Source: Streptomyces sp. NBC_00335
GTDB taxonomy: Bacteria > Actinomycetota > Actinomycetes > Streptomycetales > Streptomycetaceae
Length of the DNA stretch: 64,000 bases
Direction of reading: 5' to 3'
NCBI RefSeq assembly: GCF_036127095.1
Contig: NZ_CP108006.1
Span: 7,121,501 to 7,185,500 of the forward strand
Position numbers and translations under genes: made by a program. The stretch's first letter is position 1. The number at the start of each line of letters is the position of its first letter. Positions 1 through 7,753 of this stretch are shown here, piece by piece. Below the pieces are notes generated by a model that did not search any database, was not told where the DNA came from, and worked only from the letters and a program-made list of their open reading frames with translations.

Positions 1-825
1 CTTCTTGCCGTCGGGGCGGTCGAGCACCAGGTAGTTCTTCTGGATGATCCCCTTGGCGTTCGCCTGGTCCACCGGCGGTACGACCGGCCACTTGGCCACG
101 CAGGCGCCCTCGCACTTGGAGACCATGGGCCACGCGGTGTCCGGCTTGAACCGGTAGACCGTCATCCCGTTGCCGTCGACGATGTGGTCGCCGAGCTTCG
201 GGTCCTTGGCCACGGTCAGCGCACCGGAGGCCTGGCCCGCGCCGCCGGGTGCGGGGGCGGCGGCCGCCTTCGCGGCCTTCTTGCCGTCGGGGGCCGCCGC
301 GAACCAGGTGCCGCCCACGCCCTGCCCGTTGGTGTCGCCCGCCTTGGCGTCCTTGCTGTACCGGTACACGGGCCAGCCCGCCACCGTCAGCTGCTTGCTG
401 CCGTCGGTACGGACCACCTCGCCCAGCAGCGCCGGGTCCATGCCCGCCGCGGCGGTGGCGTCGCCGGCCGCGACCACCGGCCAGACCTTCGCGCAGTCCC
501 CGTCGCAGGAGGACTTGGACGGCTTCGCGGTGTCCTTGTCGAAGCGGTAGAGGGTGAAGCCCGCGCTGTCGGCGAGGACGGAGCCGAGCTTCTCGTCCTG
601 GGCGATGGCCAGTTGACCGGCGGGCTCGGCTGCGCCGTCCGCGCCGGCGTCGGAGCCCGCACCGGATCCGTAACCGTCGCCCGAGGAGGGGGCCTGGGAG
701 GGAGCTGCGACCGCTCCGGCCGGCTTGACGGTGTCGCCCGCCGAATCGCTCCCGCCGCACGCGGTCGCGGTGAGTGCGACGACGACCGCCACGGCCGCCA
801 GGGTGGTTCCGCGCTTGATGCCCAT
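1..825 (-). CDS. Repeat-containing secreted lipoprotein (SCO0930-like), 3' end outside window
   Basis: The visible 275 codons start with a signal peptide whose lipobox-like end is LTATAC, so residue 23 is the probable lipidated cysteine and the protein is anchored outside the membrane. After a Ser/Gly/Ala-rich linker come repeated units ending in an aromatic-x-aromatic/Asp motif (LYRFDKD, VYRYSKD, VYRFKPD), each followed by a Cys-x3-Cys pair near a KVWPVV or KWPVV segment. This is the layout of the actinobacterial COG4315 / SCO0930-type lipoproteins. Their function is not settled; surface redox or haem-related roles have been proposed. The ATG at 823-825 is preceded by GGGAGA at a normal distance. 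The reading frame runs off the left edge, so the C terminus is unseen. Nothing nearby suggests a partner. Confidence 0.82.
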   Translation of the reverse strand, partial: MGIKRGTTLAAVAVVVALTATACGGSDSAGDTVKPAGAVAAPSQAPSSGDGYGSGAGSDAGADGAAEPAGQLAIAQDEKLGSVLADSAGFTLYRFDKDTAKPSKSSCDGDCAKVWPVVAAGDATAAAGMDPALLGEVVRTDGSKQLTVAGWPVYRYSKDAKAGDTNGQGVGGTWFAAAPDGKKAAKAAAAPAPGGAGQASGALTVAKDPKLGDHIVDGNGMTVYRFKPDTAWPMVSKCEGACVAKWPVVPPVDQANAKGIIQKNYLVLDRPDGKK

Positions 826-963
826 GTTGATGTCTCCCACTGTGTGTCCTTGCCTGCGCCGCCGCGTCCATCCGTCCGTGCGGAGTGGAGCGGCGGCAAC
901 TGTGTGCAGGACACGCCCAGTCGGAGCCGATCTGTTCAATCCCGTCGATGTGGGCTGTTTCAC

Positions 964-2031
964 TCACCCCGGGTCGAACCCGGCCCGCTTCATGGCCGTG
1001 GCCACAGCGAGGCCGAGCGTGCGGTGTCCGGCGTCGTTGGGGTGCAGTCCGTCCGCCAAGTGCTCGGGGCCCAGCACCTCCCGCCCCGGCAGCAGCACCA
1101 GCCGCTCGTCCCCGGCGGCGATCCGCTCCCGGGTGGCGCGCTCCATCGCGTCGCGCAGCGCGCCCAGGGTGGCGCCCAGCTTGTTCGGGGTGCGTTCCGC
1201 GTCCGGGCGCAGCAGCGGGGAGAGGAGGAGCAGCGGGGTGCGGGGGTGGCCCTGGCGGACCAGTTCGAGGAACGCGCGGGTGGTCTCGTACAGGAGCGGG
1301 GCCGAAAAGGGCACGCGGGACCAGCAGTTGGTGCCGAAGGCGAGGGTGAGGACGTCGGCGGGGAGTCCGGCGAGCTGCTCGGCGCAGGCCAGTTCCCCGC
1401 GCGCCGCGCCCGCGTAGCCGAGGTTGACGGTGTCCCAGCCGAGCGCCCGCCCGGCCACCGCGGGCCAGCCGTGCGCGGGCCGGGTCGACCACCAGCCCTC
1501 GGTGATGGAGTCTCCGTGCACCACCCAGCGGGTGGCGGGCGGCGCGGGGGCGAGCGGGCCGCCGATCCCGCGCAGGCCGAGGATCAGCGGGGACTGGGTC
1601 TCGGGCGGGTGGATGGTGAACGGTCCGGAGCCGCCGGGCAGTTCGAGCCGTACGACGGCCTCGGCAGCCGGCTCGGTGTACAGCTCGCCGACCACCCCGT
1701 GCCGGTCCCACAGGGCGAACCCGTGCGCGAGGTCGCGGAGCGCGTCGGTGGGGCCGGGCACGGTCGCCCGGTAGTGGATCTCCACCGCCCGGGCGGCGGC
1801 CGCGGTGAACTCCAGGCGCACCCCGATGGGCAGGGTGGCCCGCTCGCCGGTGTCCCAGGGCAGCCGCATGGTGTCGGCCGGGTCGGCCCGCACGGGGCGG
1901 CCCCCGTCCAGCCAGGCCACACCGCGCAGGAAGGGGCCGGGGTCCAGCCACGGCCCGGCGGCGGCGGTGCCGTCGTCTTCGTTCGTGCGCGGGGCCGTGA
2001 CCGCGTCGGGTCCTGCTTCCCGTGTGCTCAT
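964..2031 (-). CDS. SGNH/GDSL-type esterase, last gene of LLM-SDR-esterase operon
   Basis: A 355-residue protein with an N-terminal beta-rich part and a C-terminal SGNH hydrolase domain. The family blocks are visible: VVHGDSITEG (nucleophile Ser), AFGTNCW (Asn), and DGLHPNDAGH near the end (Asp and His of the triad). No signal peptide is obvious, so a cytoplasmic esterase or lipase-type role on a small ester or acyl group is likely. The ATG at 2029-2031 overlaps the TGA of the upstream dehydrogenase as ATGA, showing translational coupling. An earlier in-frame start would bury most of the dehydrogenase gene and is rejected. Substrate unknown; the neighbours suggest oxidation of a small molecule by the flavin enzyme, then dehydrogenation and ester cleavage. 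Confidence 0.85.
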   Translation of the reverse strand: MSTREAGPDAVTAPRTNEDDGTAAAGPWLDPGPFLRGVAWLDGGRPVRADPADTMRLPWDTGERATLPIGVRLEFTAAAARAVEIHYRATVPGPTDALRDLAHGFALWDRHGVVGELYTEPAAEAVVRLELPGGSGPFTIHPPETQSPLILGLRGIGGPLAPAPPATRWVVHGDSITEGWWSTRPAHGWPAVAGRALGWDTVNLGYAGAARGELACAEQLAGLPADVLTLAFGTNCWSRVPFSAPLLYETTRAFLELVRQGHPRTPLLLLSPLLRPDAERTPNKLGATLGALRDAMERATRERIAAGDERLVLLPGREVLGPEHLADGLHPNDAGHRTLGLAVATAMKRAGFDPG

Positions 2032-2882
2032 CGTGCGCCTCCGACCGTCGGGTACGGGAACTTCACGGCGACGCCGCCGTCCACGACCAGCGTCTGCCCC
2101 GTCATGTACGAGGACTGCGGCGAAGCCAGGAAGTACAGCGCCGCCGCGATGTCCCGGGGCTCCGCGACCCGGCCCAGCGGGGCGTTCTCCGCGTTGACCC
2201 GGCGCCCCTCGGGCCCCAGCAGGGCGGCGACCCGCGGGGTCCACACCACCCCCGGTGCCACCGCGTTGACCCGTACCCCGCGCGGGCCCAGCTCTACCGC
2301 CGCCGAGCGCACCAAGGAGATCAGGCCGGCCTTCGCGGCGCCGTAGGCGGCGTGCAGCGGGGCCGCGGTGAGCCCGGAGACGGAGGCGACGAAGACCAGC
2401 GGTCCGCCGCCGGCCGCGGCGACGGCCTCGCCGCCGTACTGGACCGTCAGCCAGGCGTGCCGCAGCACCAGGTCGAAGTGCCAGTCCCAGCCCTCGTCGT
2501 CCAGCTCGGGCAGAGCGGCGTACCGGGCCATGCCGACGATGTCGACGACCCCGCCGACCGGGCGGCCGCCGAGCAGCTCCGGCGCCGCGGCGAAGAGCTC
2601 CCGTACGGCCTCTCGCCGCGTGACGTCGGCGGCGTACGGGACGCCCCCGGTCTCCGCGGCGACCGCGCGGGCCCGCTCCTCGTCCACGTCCACGCACAGC
2701 ACGCGGGCGCCGCCCGCGGCCAGCGCGTGCGCGGTCTGGCGGCCGATGCCGTTGCCCGCGCCGAGCAGGACGAGGGCGCGGCCGTCGAGACGGTGCAGGG
2801 CGGCGTAGTCGGGGACGGGGGAGGTGTCGGGGCCGGTGTCGGGGGCGGAGGGGATGCCGGGGCCGCCGGGGCCCTCGCTCAC
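2028..2882 (-). CDS. Short-chain dehydrogenase/reductase (SDR)
   Basis: A 284-residue classical SDR. The Rossmann cofactor motif GAGNGIG lies at about residues 41-47, an acidic residue after the second strand (VDVDEE) favours NAD over NADP, and the active site has Ser in VASVSG and the YxxxK pair in AAYGAAKAG. The C terminus has the usual MTGQTLVVDGG. The GTG start at 2880-2882 overlaps the stop of the upstream monooxygenase (GTGA), and its own stop overlaps the next gene (ATGA), so the three genes are a tightly coupled operon. It probably oxidises an alcohol made or released by the neighbouring enzymes; the substrate cannot be read from the sequence. Confidence 0.9.
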   Translation of the reverse strand: MSEGPGGPGIPSAPDTGPDTSPVPDYAALHRLDGRALVLLGAGNGIGRQTAHALAAGGARVLCVDVDEERARAVAAETGGVPYAADVTRREAVRELFAAAPELLGGRPVGGVVDIVGMARYAALPELDDEGWDWHFDLVLRHAWLTVQYGGEAVAAAGGGPLVFVASVSGLTAAPLHAAYGAAKAGLISLVRSAAVELGPRGVRVNAVAPGVVWTPRVAALLGPEGRRVNAENAPLGRVAEPRDIAAALYFLASPQSSYMTGQTLVVDGGVAVKFPYPTVGGAR

Positions 2883-4003
2883 GCGGAGGCCTTCCGGGGC
2901 GTGTACCGGGCCAGCTCCGGTATGACTTCCTTGCCCAGGATCTCCAGGGTCCGCAGGATCTCCCGGTGCTCCAGGTACCCCCACTGGACGTAGCAGATGA
3001 GCTGGTCGACGCCGAGGTCCGCGTACCGCTTGGCCTTGGTGACGATGGTCTCCGCGTCCCCGATGAGGATCATGTCCCCGTCGCTGAACTCCCTTACGGG
3101 TACGTTCCCTTCGAGGATCGGCGTGAGCAGCGGGAAGGTCCGCTCCCGCTCCTCGGGGCTCAGGTGCGGCAGCTCCCACTCCAGGGTGAACCGCGCCAGG
3201 TTGGAGTACCACCAGGCGACCGACTCCCAGACCCGGGGTCCCGGGCCGGTGCGCGGCGGGGTGGCGTGGACCAGGGTGTAGGCGGCGACCCGGTCCGTGG
3301 TGACGTCGGTGAGGGGGCTCGGGGCGGCGGCCGCGGCCCGGTAGGCGGCCACCTGGGCGGCCATCGCCTCCAGCGGCTGCATGATCGAGAAGGAGAGCAG
3401 CCCGAGGCCGTGCGCGCCCGCGACCTCCGCGGAGCCGGGGGAGGTGGCCGCCATCCAGGCGGGCGGGTGCGGGTCCTGCACCGGCTTGGGGGTGACCATG
3501 CGGCGCGGGAAGGTGAAACGCTCCGATGCGTAGGCGAAGTACTCCTCGCGCCACATTCCGGTCACGATTTCGATGGCCTCGCGCCAGTCGTCGCGGGACT
3601 TCGCCCGGTCCACCCCGAAGGCCGCCTGCTCCATGGGAGTGGACCGGCCGGTGCCCCATTCCACCCGGCCGCCGGAGAGCACGTCGACGGTGGCGACCTT
3701 CTCCGCGATGCGCTGCGGCGGGGTGAAGGCGAAGGGGGTCAGGGTCACGCCGAAGCCCAGCCGGATCCGCTCGGTGAGTCCGGCCAGGTGCCCGAGGAGG
3801 ACCTCGGGGGCCGGGCAGTGCGAGCGGCCCTCGCGGAAGTGGTGTTCGACCGCCCAGACGGTACGGAAGCCCATCCGGTCGGCGAGCCGGATCTGCTCCA
3901 CCGCCTCCCGGTAAGCGCGCTGCTCAGCGGCCCGCTGGCCGTGCGGGTGGGCTCCCCGCCAGGGCCGCGGCACGTCGATCTCGTAGAGCACGTCCAGGTC
4001 CAT
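2879..4003 (-). CDS. LLM-class flavin-dependent oxidoreductase, first gene of operon
   Basis: A 374-residue luciferase-like monooxygenase (bacterial luciferase superfamily, TIM barrel using FMNH2 or F420). Typical features are WAVEHHFREG near residue 50, RLGFGVTL after it, and the VEWGTGRSTP phosphate-binding region. It heads the operon with the SDR and SGNH esterase that follow by 4-base overlaps. The start ATG lies at the edge of a 310-base divergent region shared with the amino-acid permease. The phased repeats there lie 57-145 bases upstream of this start, so it could share the permease's regulator. Substrate unknown; degradation of an amino-acid derived or aromatic compound is only an inference. 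Confidence 0.88.
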   Translation of the reverse strand: MDLDVLYEIDVPRPWRGAHPHGQRAAEQRAYREAVEQIRLADRMGFRTVWAVEHHFREGRSHCPAPEVLLGHLAGLTERIRLGFGVTLTPFAFTPPQRIAEKVATVDVLSGGRVEWGTGRSTPMEQAAFGVDRAKSRDDWREAIEIVTGMWREEYFAYASERFTFPRRMVTPKPVQDPHPPAWMAATSPGSAEVAGAHGLGLLSFSIMQPLEAMAAQVAAYRAAAAAPSPLTDVTTDRVAAYTLVHATPPRTGPGPRVWESVAWWYSNLARFTLEWELPHLSPEERERTFPLLTPILEGNVPVREFSDGDMILIGDAETIVTKAKRYADLGVDQLICYVQWGYLEHREILRTLEILGKEVIPELARYTPRKASA

Positions 4004-4059
4004 GGCGGCACGCTGCGGCAGATCTGACGAAGTGTCAAGAATGCGGGTCGGGATCGGCT

Positions 4060-4148
4060 GCGCAGCGATCGATCATCCCCGCGCAACAAAGGACCATCCA
4101 GGACAGATCCGCGCAACGAACAATCGCCTATGTGCAAGGATGGTGCAT
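4060..4148. promoter_or_regulatory. Phased GCGCAAC-type repeats in permease/LLM divergent region (Lrp operator candidate)
   Basis: The 310-base gap between the LLM gene and the permease holds no gene but contains boxes GCGCAGC at 4060, GCGCAAC at 4081, GCGCAAC at 4111 and GTGCAAG at 4132. These are spaced 21, 30 and 21 bases apart, close to whole helical turns. The same box recurs upstream of davA (12184-12243). Phased boxes are what an Lrp/AsnC oligomer wraps around, and an Lrp gene lies at 5803-6258. A possible -10 for the permease, TAGGCT, is at 4172-4177. Binding by that Lrp is an inference. Confidence 0.6.
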
Positions 4149-4313
4149 TACGGGCGGTATCACTCAGCTCGTAGGCTCACTCGCTGTACGTGGAGTGGCG
4201 TGGACCGCCTGCTCGCGGTCCCCCCATGCCCAGGCCCTTCGCGGCCTGCTCCTGCTCCGGACCGCTGCGGTCGACGCCTGAAACCCCACCCGCAGTGACA
4301 AAGGAGTCCCCTC

Positions 4314-5792
4314 GTGCTCGACCACGGCCAGGCGCCACCGCTCGCCCCCGCCCCCCAGGCGCCGCGCAAGCCCGCCCACCCGCTCCTGCGCCGCAAGCCG
4401 GTGGAGCAGCTGGTCGCCGAGGGCGGTCAGGGCGAGGGCGGCTCGCTGCGCCGCTCGCTCACCATGTGGCAGCTGACCATGATCAGCATCGGTGCGACGC
4501 TCGGCACGGGCATCTTCGTCGTCCTCGGCACCGCGGCCCCCAAGGCCGGCCCCGCCGTGACGATCTCCTTCATCATCGCGGGCCTGACCGCTCTCTTCTC
4601 GGCCCTCTCCTACGCGGAGCTGGCCGGATCGGTGCCGGTCTCCGGGTCCTCGTACTCGTACGCGTACGCCACCATGGGCGAGCTCGTCGCCTGGGTCTGC
4701 GGCTGGTGCCTGATCCTGGAGTACGGGGTTTCCGTCGCGGCGGTCGCCGTCGGCTGGGGCGAGTACCTCAACGAATTCCTCGACGGCACGATAGGGATCA
4801 CCATCCCCGAGAGCGTCTCCGCCCCGCTGGGCGAGGGCGGCTTCATCAACCTGCCGGCGCTCGTCGTCGTCCTGCTCGCCATGGTCTTCCTCATGCGTGG
4901 AGCCAAGGAGAGCGCCCGGATCAACTCGATCATGGTCGGCGTGAAGATCGTCACCCTGCTGCTCTTCATCGGCATCGGCGCCATGGGCATCAAGTCCGGC
5001 AACTACTCGAACTTCAACCCGCTCGGCCGGGAGGGCATCACCGCCGCGGCCGGCACCCTCTTCTTCTCCTACATCGGCTTCGACGCCGCCTCCACCGCCG
5101 GTGAAGAAGCCAAGAACCCCAAGCGCGACCTGCCCCGCGCGATCATGCTCTCGCTGCTGATCGTCACCGTCCTCTACGTCCTCGTCGCCTTCGTCGCCGT
5201 CGGTGCCATGCCGTGGCAGGACTTCGAGGGCACCGAGGCCGCGCTCGCCCAGATCATGACCGACGTCACCGGCCACAGCTTCTGGGGCGTCGTCCTCGCC
5301 GCGGGCGCCGTCGTCGCCATCGCCTCGGTCGTCTTCGCCGTGCTCTACGGCCAGACCCGCATCCTCTTCGCGATGTCCCGCGACGGCCTCGTGCCCAAGG
5401 CCTTCGGCAAGGTCAACGCGCGCACCGGCGTCCCCCGCGCGAACGTCGTGATCGTCGGCCTCTTCTGCGGACTCCTCGCCGCGACCATCCCGCTCGGCAA
5501 GCTGGCCGACGCCACCAGCATCGGCACGCTCTTCGCCTTCGGCCTGGTCAACGTCGCCGTCATCATCCTGCGCTTCACCCGCCCGGACATGCCGCGCACC
5601 TTCAAGGTGGCCCTGTTCCCCCTCACGCCGATCCTCGGCTTCCTCGCCTGCGGCTGGGTGATGTGGAGCCTCGACGCCGTCACCTGGCAGGTCTTCGGTG
5701 GCTGGATGGCCGTCGGGCTCGTGATCTACTTCCTGTACGGCATCCGCCGCTCCCGCCTGGCCGCAGCAGAACCGGCCGCAGTAGAGAAGTGA
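4314..5792 (+). CDS. APC-superfamily cationic amino-acid permease (CAT type)
   Basis: A 492-residue polytopic membrane protein with about 12 membrane segments. The N terminus carries the cytoplasmic RRKPVEQL segment typical of the CAT subgroup, followed by the first helix motif SIGATLGTGIFVVLG that binds the amino-acid backbone in APC transporters. The subgroup transports lysine, arginine and related cationic amino acids. The GTG start at 4314 follows AAGGAG at 4302-4306. The Lrp gene starts 10 bases after the stop, so the two are cotranscribed. Together with shared promoter boxes in front of the lysine-catabolic davAB genes, lysine is the best guess for the substrate. Confidence 0.88.
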   Translation: MLDHGQAPPLAPAPQAPRKPAHPLLRRKPVEQLVAEGGQGEGGSLRRSLTMWQLTMISIGATLGTGIFVVLGTAAPKAGPAVTISFIIAGLTALFSALSYAELAGSVPVSGSSYSYAYATMGELVAWVCGWCLILEYGVSVAAVAVGWGEYLNEFLDGTIGITIPESVSAPLGEGGFINLPALVVVLLAMVFLMRGAKESARINSIMVGVKIVTLLLFIGIGAMGIKSGNYSNFNPLGREGITAAAGTLFFSYIGFDAASTAGEEAKNPKRDLPRAIMLSLLIVTVLYVLVAFVAVGAMPWQDFEGTEAALAQIMTDVTGHSFWGVVLAAGAVVAIASVVFAVLYGQTRILFAMSRDGLVPKAFGKVNARTGVPRANVVIVGLFCGLLAATIPLGKLADATSIGTLFAFGLVNVAVIILRFTRPDMPRTFKVALFPLTPILGFLACGWVMWSLDAVTWQVFGGWMAVGLVIYFLYGIRRSRLAAAEPAAVEK

Positions 5793-5802
5793 TCCACCCG
5801 TA

Positions 5803-6258
5803 GTGCGACTGAACGATCTCGACGAACGCATCGTGCACGCCCTGGCCAAGGACGCCCGCCGCTCCTTCGCGGACATCGGCTCCGAGGTCGGACTCTCGGC
5901 CCCCGCCGTCAAGCGGCGGGTGGACCGGCTGCGCGCCGAAGGAGCCATCACGGGCTTCACCGTCCGCGTGGACCCCGCCTCGATGGGCTGGGAGACCGAG
6001 GGCTTCATCGAGATGTACTGCCGCCACAACACCTCGCCGGACGACATCCGGCGGGGCCTGGAGCGCTACCCCGAGGTGGTGTCCGCGTCGACCGTCACCG
6101 GCGACGCGGACGCCCTCGTGCAGATCTTCGCCTCCGACATGCGGCACTTCGAGCGGGTCCTGGAGCGGATCGCGGGCGAGCCCTTCGTGGAGCGCACCAA
6201 GTCCGTCCTCGTCCTCTCCCCGCTGCTGCGCCGCTTCACCTCGGGCGCACCGGCGTAG
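5803..6258 (+). CDS. Lrp/AsnC-family transcriptional regulator
   Basis: A 151-residue regulator. The N-terminal helix-turn-helix (RRSFADIGSEVGLSAPAVKRRV) covers about residues 19-40, and the C-terminal RAM domain follows, with the typical ASTVTGDADALVQI strand for oligomerisation and amino-acid sensing. The start is GTG 10 bases after the permease stop, so it is made from the same transcript and probably senses the imported amino acid. Phased repeats upstream of the operon and of davA are likely binding sites. It could repress or activate; the sequence does not tell. Note that a second, unrelated Lrp gene lies at 50379. Confidence 0.9.
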   Translation: MRLNDLDERIVHALAKDARRSFADIGSEVGLSAPAVKRRVDRLRAEGAITGFTVRVDPASMGWETEGFIEMYCRHNTSPDDIRRGLERYPEVVSASTVTGDADALVQIFASDMRHFERVLERIAGEPFVERTKSVLVLSPLLRRFTSGAPA

Positions 6259-6297
6259 CACCCCTGGTGCCACGCCGGGCGCCGTACGGGCCGGGCC

Positions 6298-6489
6298 TCA
6301 GGCGTGCTGCGGGACCTCGTCCTTCATCAGGCCGCGCAGCTGCTCGCGGAACTCCGGGGTGTCCGTGTGACTGTGCACGTCGACGGCGTGCTGCACGGAG
6401 GCCCGCAGCAGTTCCTCCTCGTCACCGGCGATGGTGAGGGTGCAGTTCATTTCGCTGGGGTACTCCCTGCAGTCCAGAACCTTGCGCAT
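6298..6489 (-). CDS. DUF1059 small protein
   Basis: A 63-residue protein beginning MRKVLDCREYPSEMNCTLTI, which matches the DUF1059 family: short, soluble, with two cysteines in the first 16 residues and a C-terminal helix. Family members are widespread in actinobacteria; no activity is established. The ATG is preceded by a strong GGGAGG ribosome-binding site 6 bases away. It is a single-gene unit convergent with the Lrp gene 39 bases away and downstream of the flavin monooxygenase operon, separated by a hairpin. Confidence 0.88.
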   Translation of the reverse strand: MRKVLDCREYPSEMNCTLTIAGDEEELLRASVQHAVDVHSHTDTPEFREQLRGLMKDEVPQHA

Positions 6490-6551
6490 GATCTACCTCC
6501 CGGGGTGGACGGACGCCGGCGGACTCACCTCCCACGATCCTCCTCCCGGGC

Positions 6552-6569
6552 CCCCGGCGAAAGCCGGGG
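6552..6569 (-). terminator. Hairpin after flavin monooxygenase operon
   Basis: A 7-bp perfect stem CCCCGGC/GCCGGGG with a GAAA loop begins 3 bases past the stop of the last monooxygenase gene. Position and stem fit a U-poor actinobacterial terminator. Confidence 0.55.
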
Positions 6570-6571
6570 CC

Positions 6572-7705
6572 TCACCCCCGCCGGGCCCACTCCCCGGCCA
6601 GCAGCCGGTACGAGCGCACGCGGTCGGCGTGCGCGTGCGTGATCGTGGTGATCAGCAGTTCGTCGGCGCCCGTGGCGTCCCGCAGCCGCTCCAGCTGGTC
6701 GGCGACGGTGGCCGGAGAACCGGCGAACTGCGTCTCCACCCGGTCCGCGACCAGCTCGTGGTCCGCCGCCGACCAGTCCCGGGTCAGCGCACGGGCCTCC
6801 TCGGGCGCGGGGAAGGGGATCGCCCCCTCGCCGGACCGGATGCTGTGCACCCACGGCGCGTACCCGGCGGCCAGCTCCCGGGCCTCGGCGTCGTCCGGGG
6901 CCACCACGACATCGGCGGACACGGTCAGGTGCGGCCGGTCCAGCCCGCCCGGTCCGGCCGAGGGCTTGAAGGCCGCCCGGTAGGCCTCGGCGGCTTCCAG
7001 CACGCTCGCCGGGCTGACGTGGTAGTTCGCCGCGAACCGCAGCCCGTTCGCGCCGGCCGTCTCCGCGCTCACCCCGGCGCTGCTCCCCAGCACCCACACC
7101 TGGACCTCGGCGCCCTCCCCGGGCACGGCGTGCGCCTCCACGCCCTCCGGCGAGCGGTACTCCCCGCGCAACAGGGCCAGTACGTCGCCCACTTGCTCGG
7201 AGTACTCCTGCGCCGTGGCCCCCGGCAGCTGCAACAGCCGCTGCTGGAGCGCGATCCGCGGGTGATCGCGCAGGTGGGCGAAGGAGAAGGGCTTCGGTAT
7301 GCGCAGCCCGTTCGCGGTGGTGTACGCCACCGGCGGCTCGGCCCCGGCACGGCCGGCCGGCGGGCCGCCCCCCGAACGCCCCAGCCCCAGGTCGATCCGC
7401 CCCGGGTGCACCGCGTCCAGCAGGCCGAACTCCTCGACCGTCGACAAGGCCGTGCGGTGCCCGAGCTGGACCGCCCCCGAGCCGATCCGGATCGTGGAGG
7501 TGGCCGAGGCGGTCAGCGCCAGTACGACGGCGGGCGAGGTCCCCGCCACACCCGGATTCAGGTGGTGCTCGGCGAACCAGTAGCGGGCGTAGCCGAACCG
7601 CTCGCTCTGCCGGGCGAGGTCGACGCTGTTGCGGAGTGCCTCGGCGGCCGTGGAGCCGGAGGCTACCGGGACGAGGTCGAGGACTCCGAGCGGGATACCG
7701 GGCAT
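6572..7705 (-). CDS. LLM-class flavin-dependent oxidoreductase, third gene of sulfur-type operon
   Basis: A 377-residue luciferase-like protein. The start MPGIPLGVLDLVPV, then RYWFAEHHLNPGVAG, RIGSGAVQLGHR and RIDLGLGRSGG are the usual strands and phosphate-binding loop of the LLM family (MsnO8-like subgroup). It probably uses reduced FMN to oxygenate a small substrate in the cytoplasm. It is the last of three monooxygenase genes read from the same promoter and leader peptide, 48 bases after the NtaA-type gene. Context argues for oxidation of an organosulfur compound as a sulfur source; the specific substrate is unknown. Confidence 0.87.
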   Translation of the reverse strand: MPGIPLGVLDLVPVASGSTAAEALRNSVDLARQSERFGYARYWFAEHHLNPGVAGTSPAVVLALTASATSTIRIGSGAVQLGHRTALSTVEEFGLLDAVHPGRIDLGLGRSGGGPPAGRAGAEPPVAYTTANGLRIPKPFSFAHLRDHPRIALQQRLLQLPGATAQEYSEQVGDVLALLRGEYRSPEGVEAHAVPGEGAEVQVWVLGSSAGVSAETAGANGLRFAANYHVSPASVLEAAEAYRAAFKPSAGPGGLDRPHLTVSADVVVAPDDAEARELAAGYAPWVHSIRSGEGAIPFPAPEEARALTRDWSAADHELVADRVETQFAGSPATVADQLERLRDATGADELLITTITHAHADRVRSYRLLAGEWARRG

Positions 7706-7753
7706 GGTGTTCCCCCTTCTTCGGTGACGGGCTTGGATGCGGTCCTGCGGAGG

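Noticed and set aside
184..2346. Long plus-strand open frame across the lipoprotein and esterase genes
   Set aside because: Low-complexity Gly/Arg/Val composition caused by high GC; the minus strand has recognised genes and start sites.
4164..6047. Long minus-strand open frame across the permease and Lrp genes
   Set aside because: It is the mirror of real plus-strand genes, with charged His/Asp/Gly-rich content and no ribosome site; the plus-strand proteins have clear family motifs.
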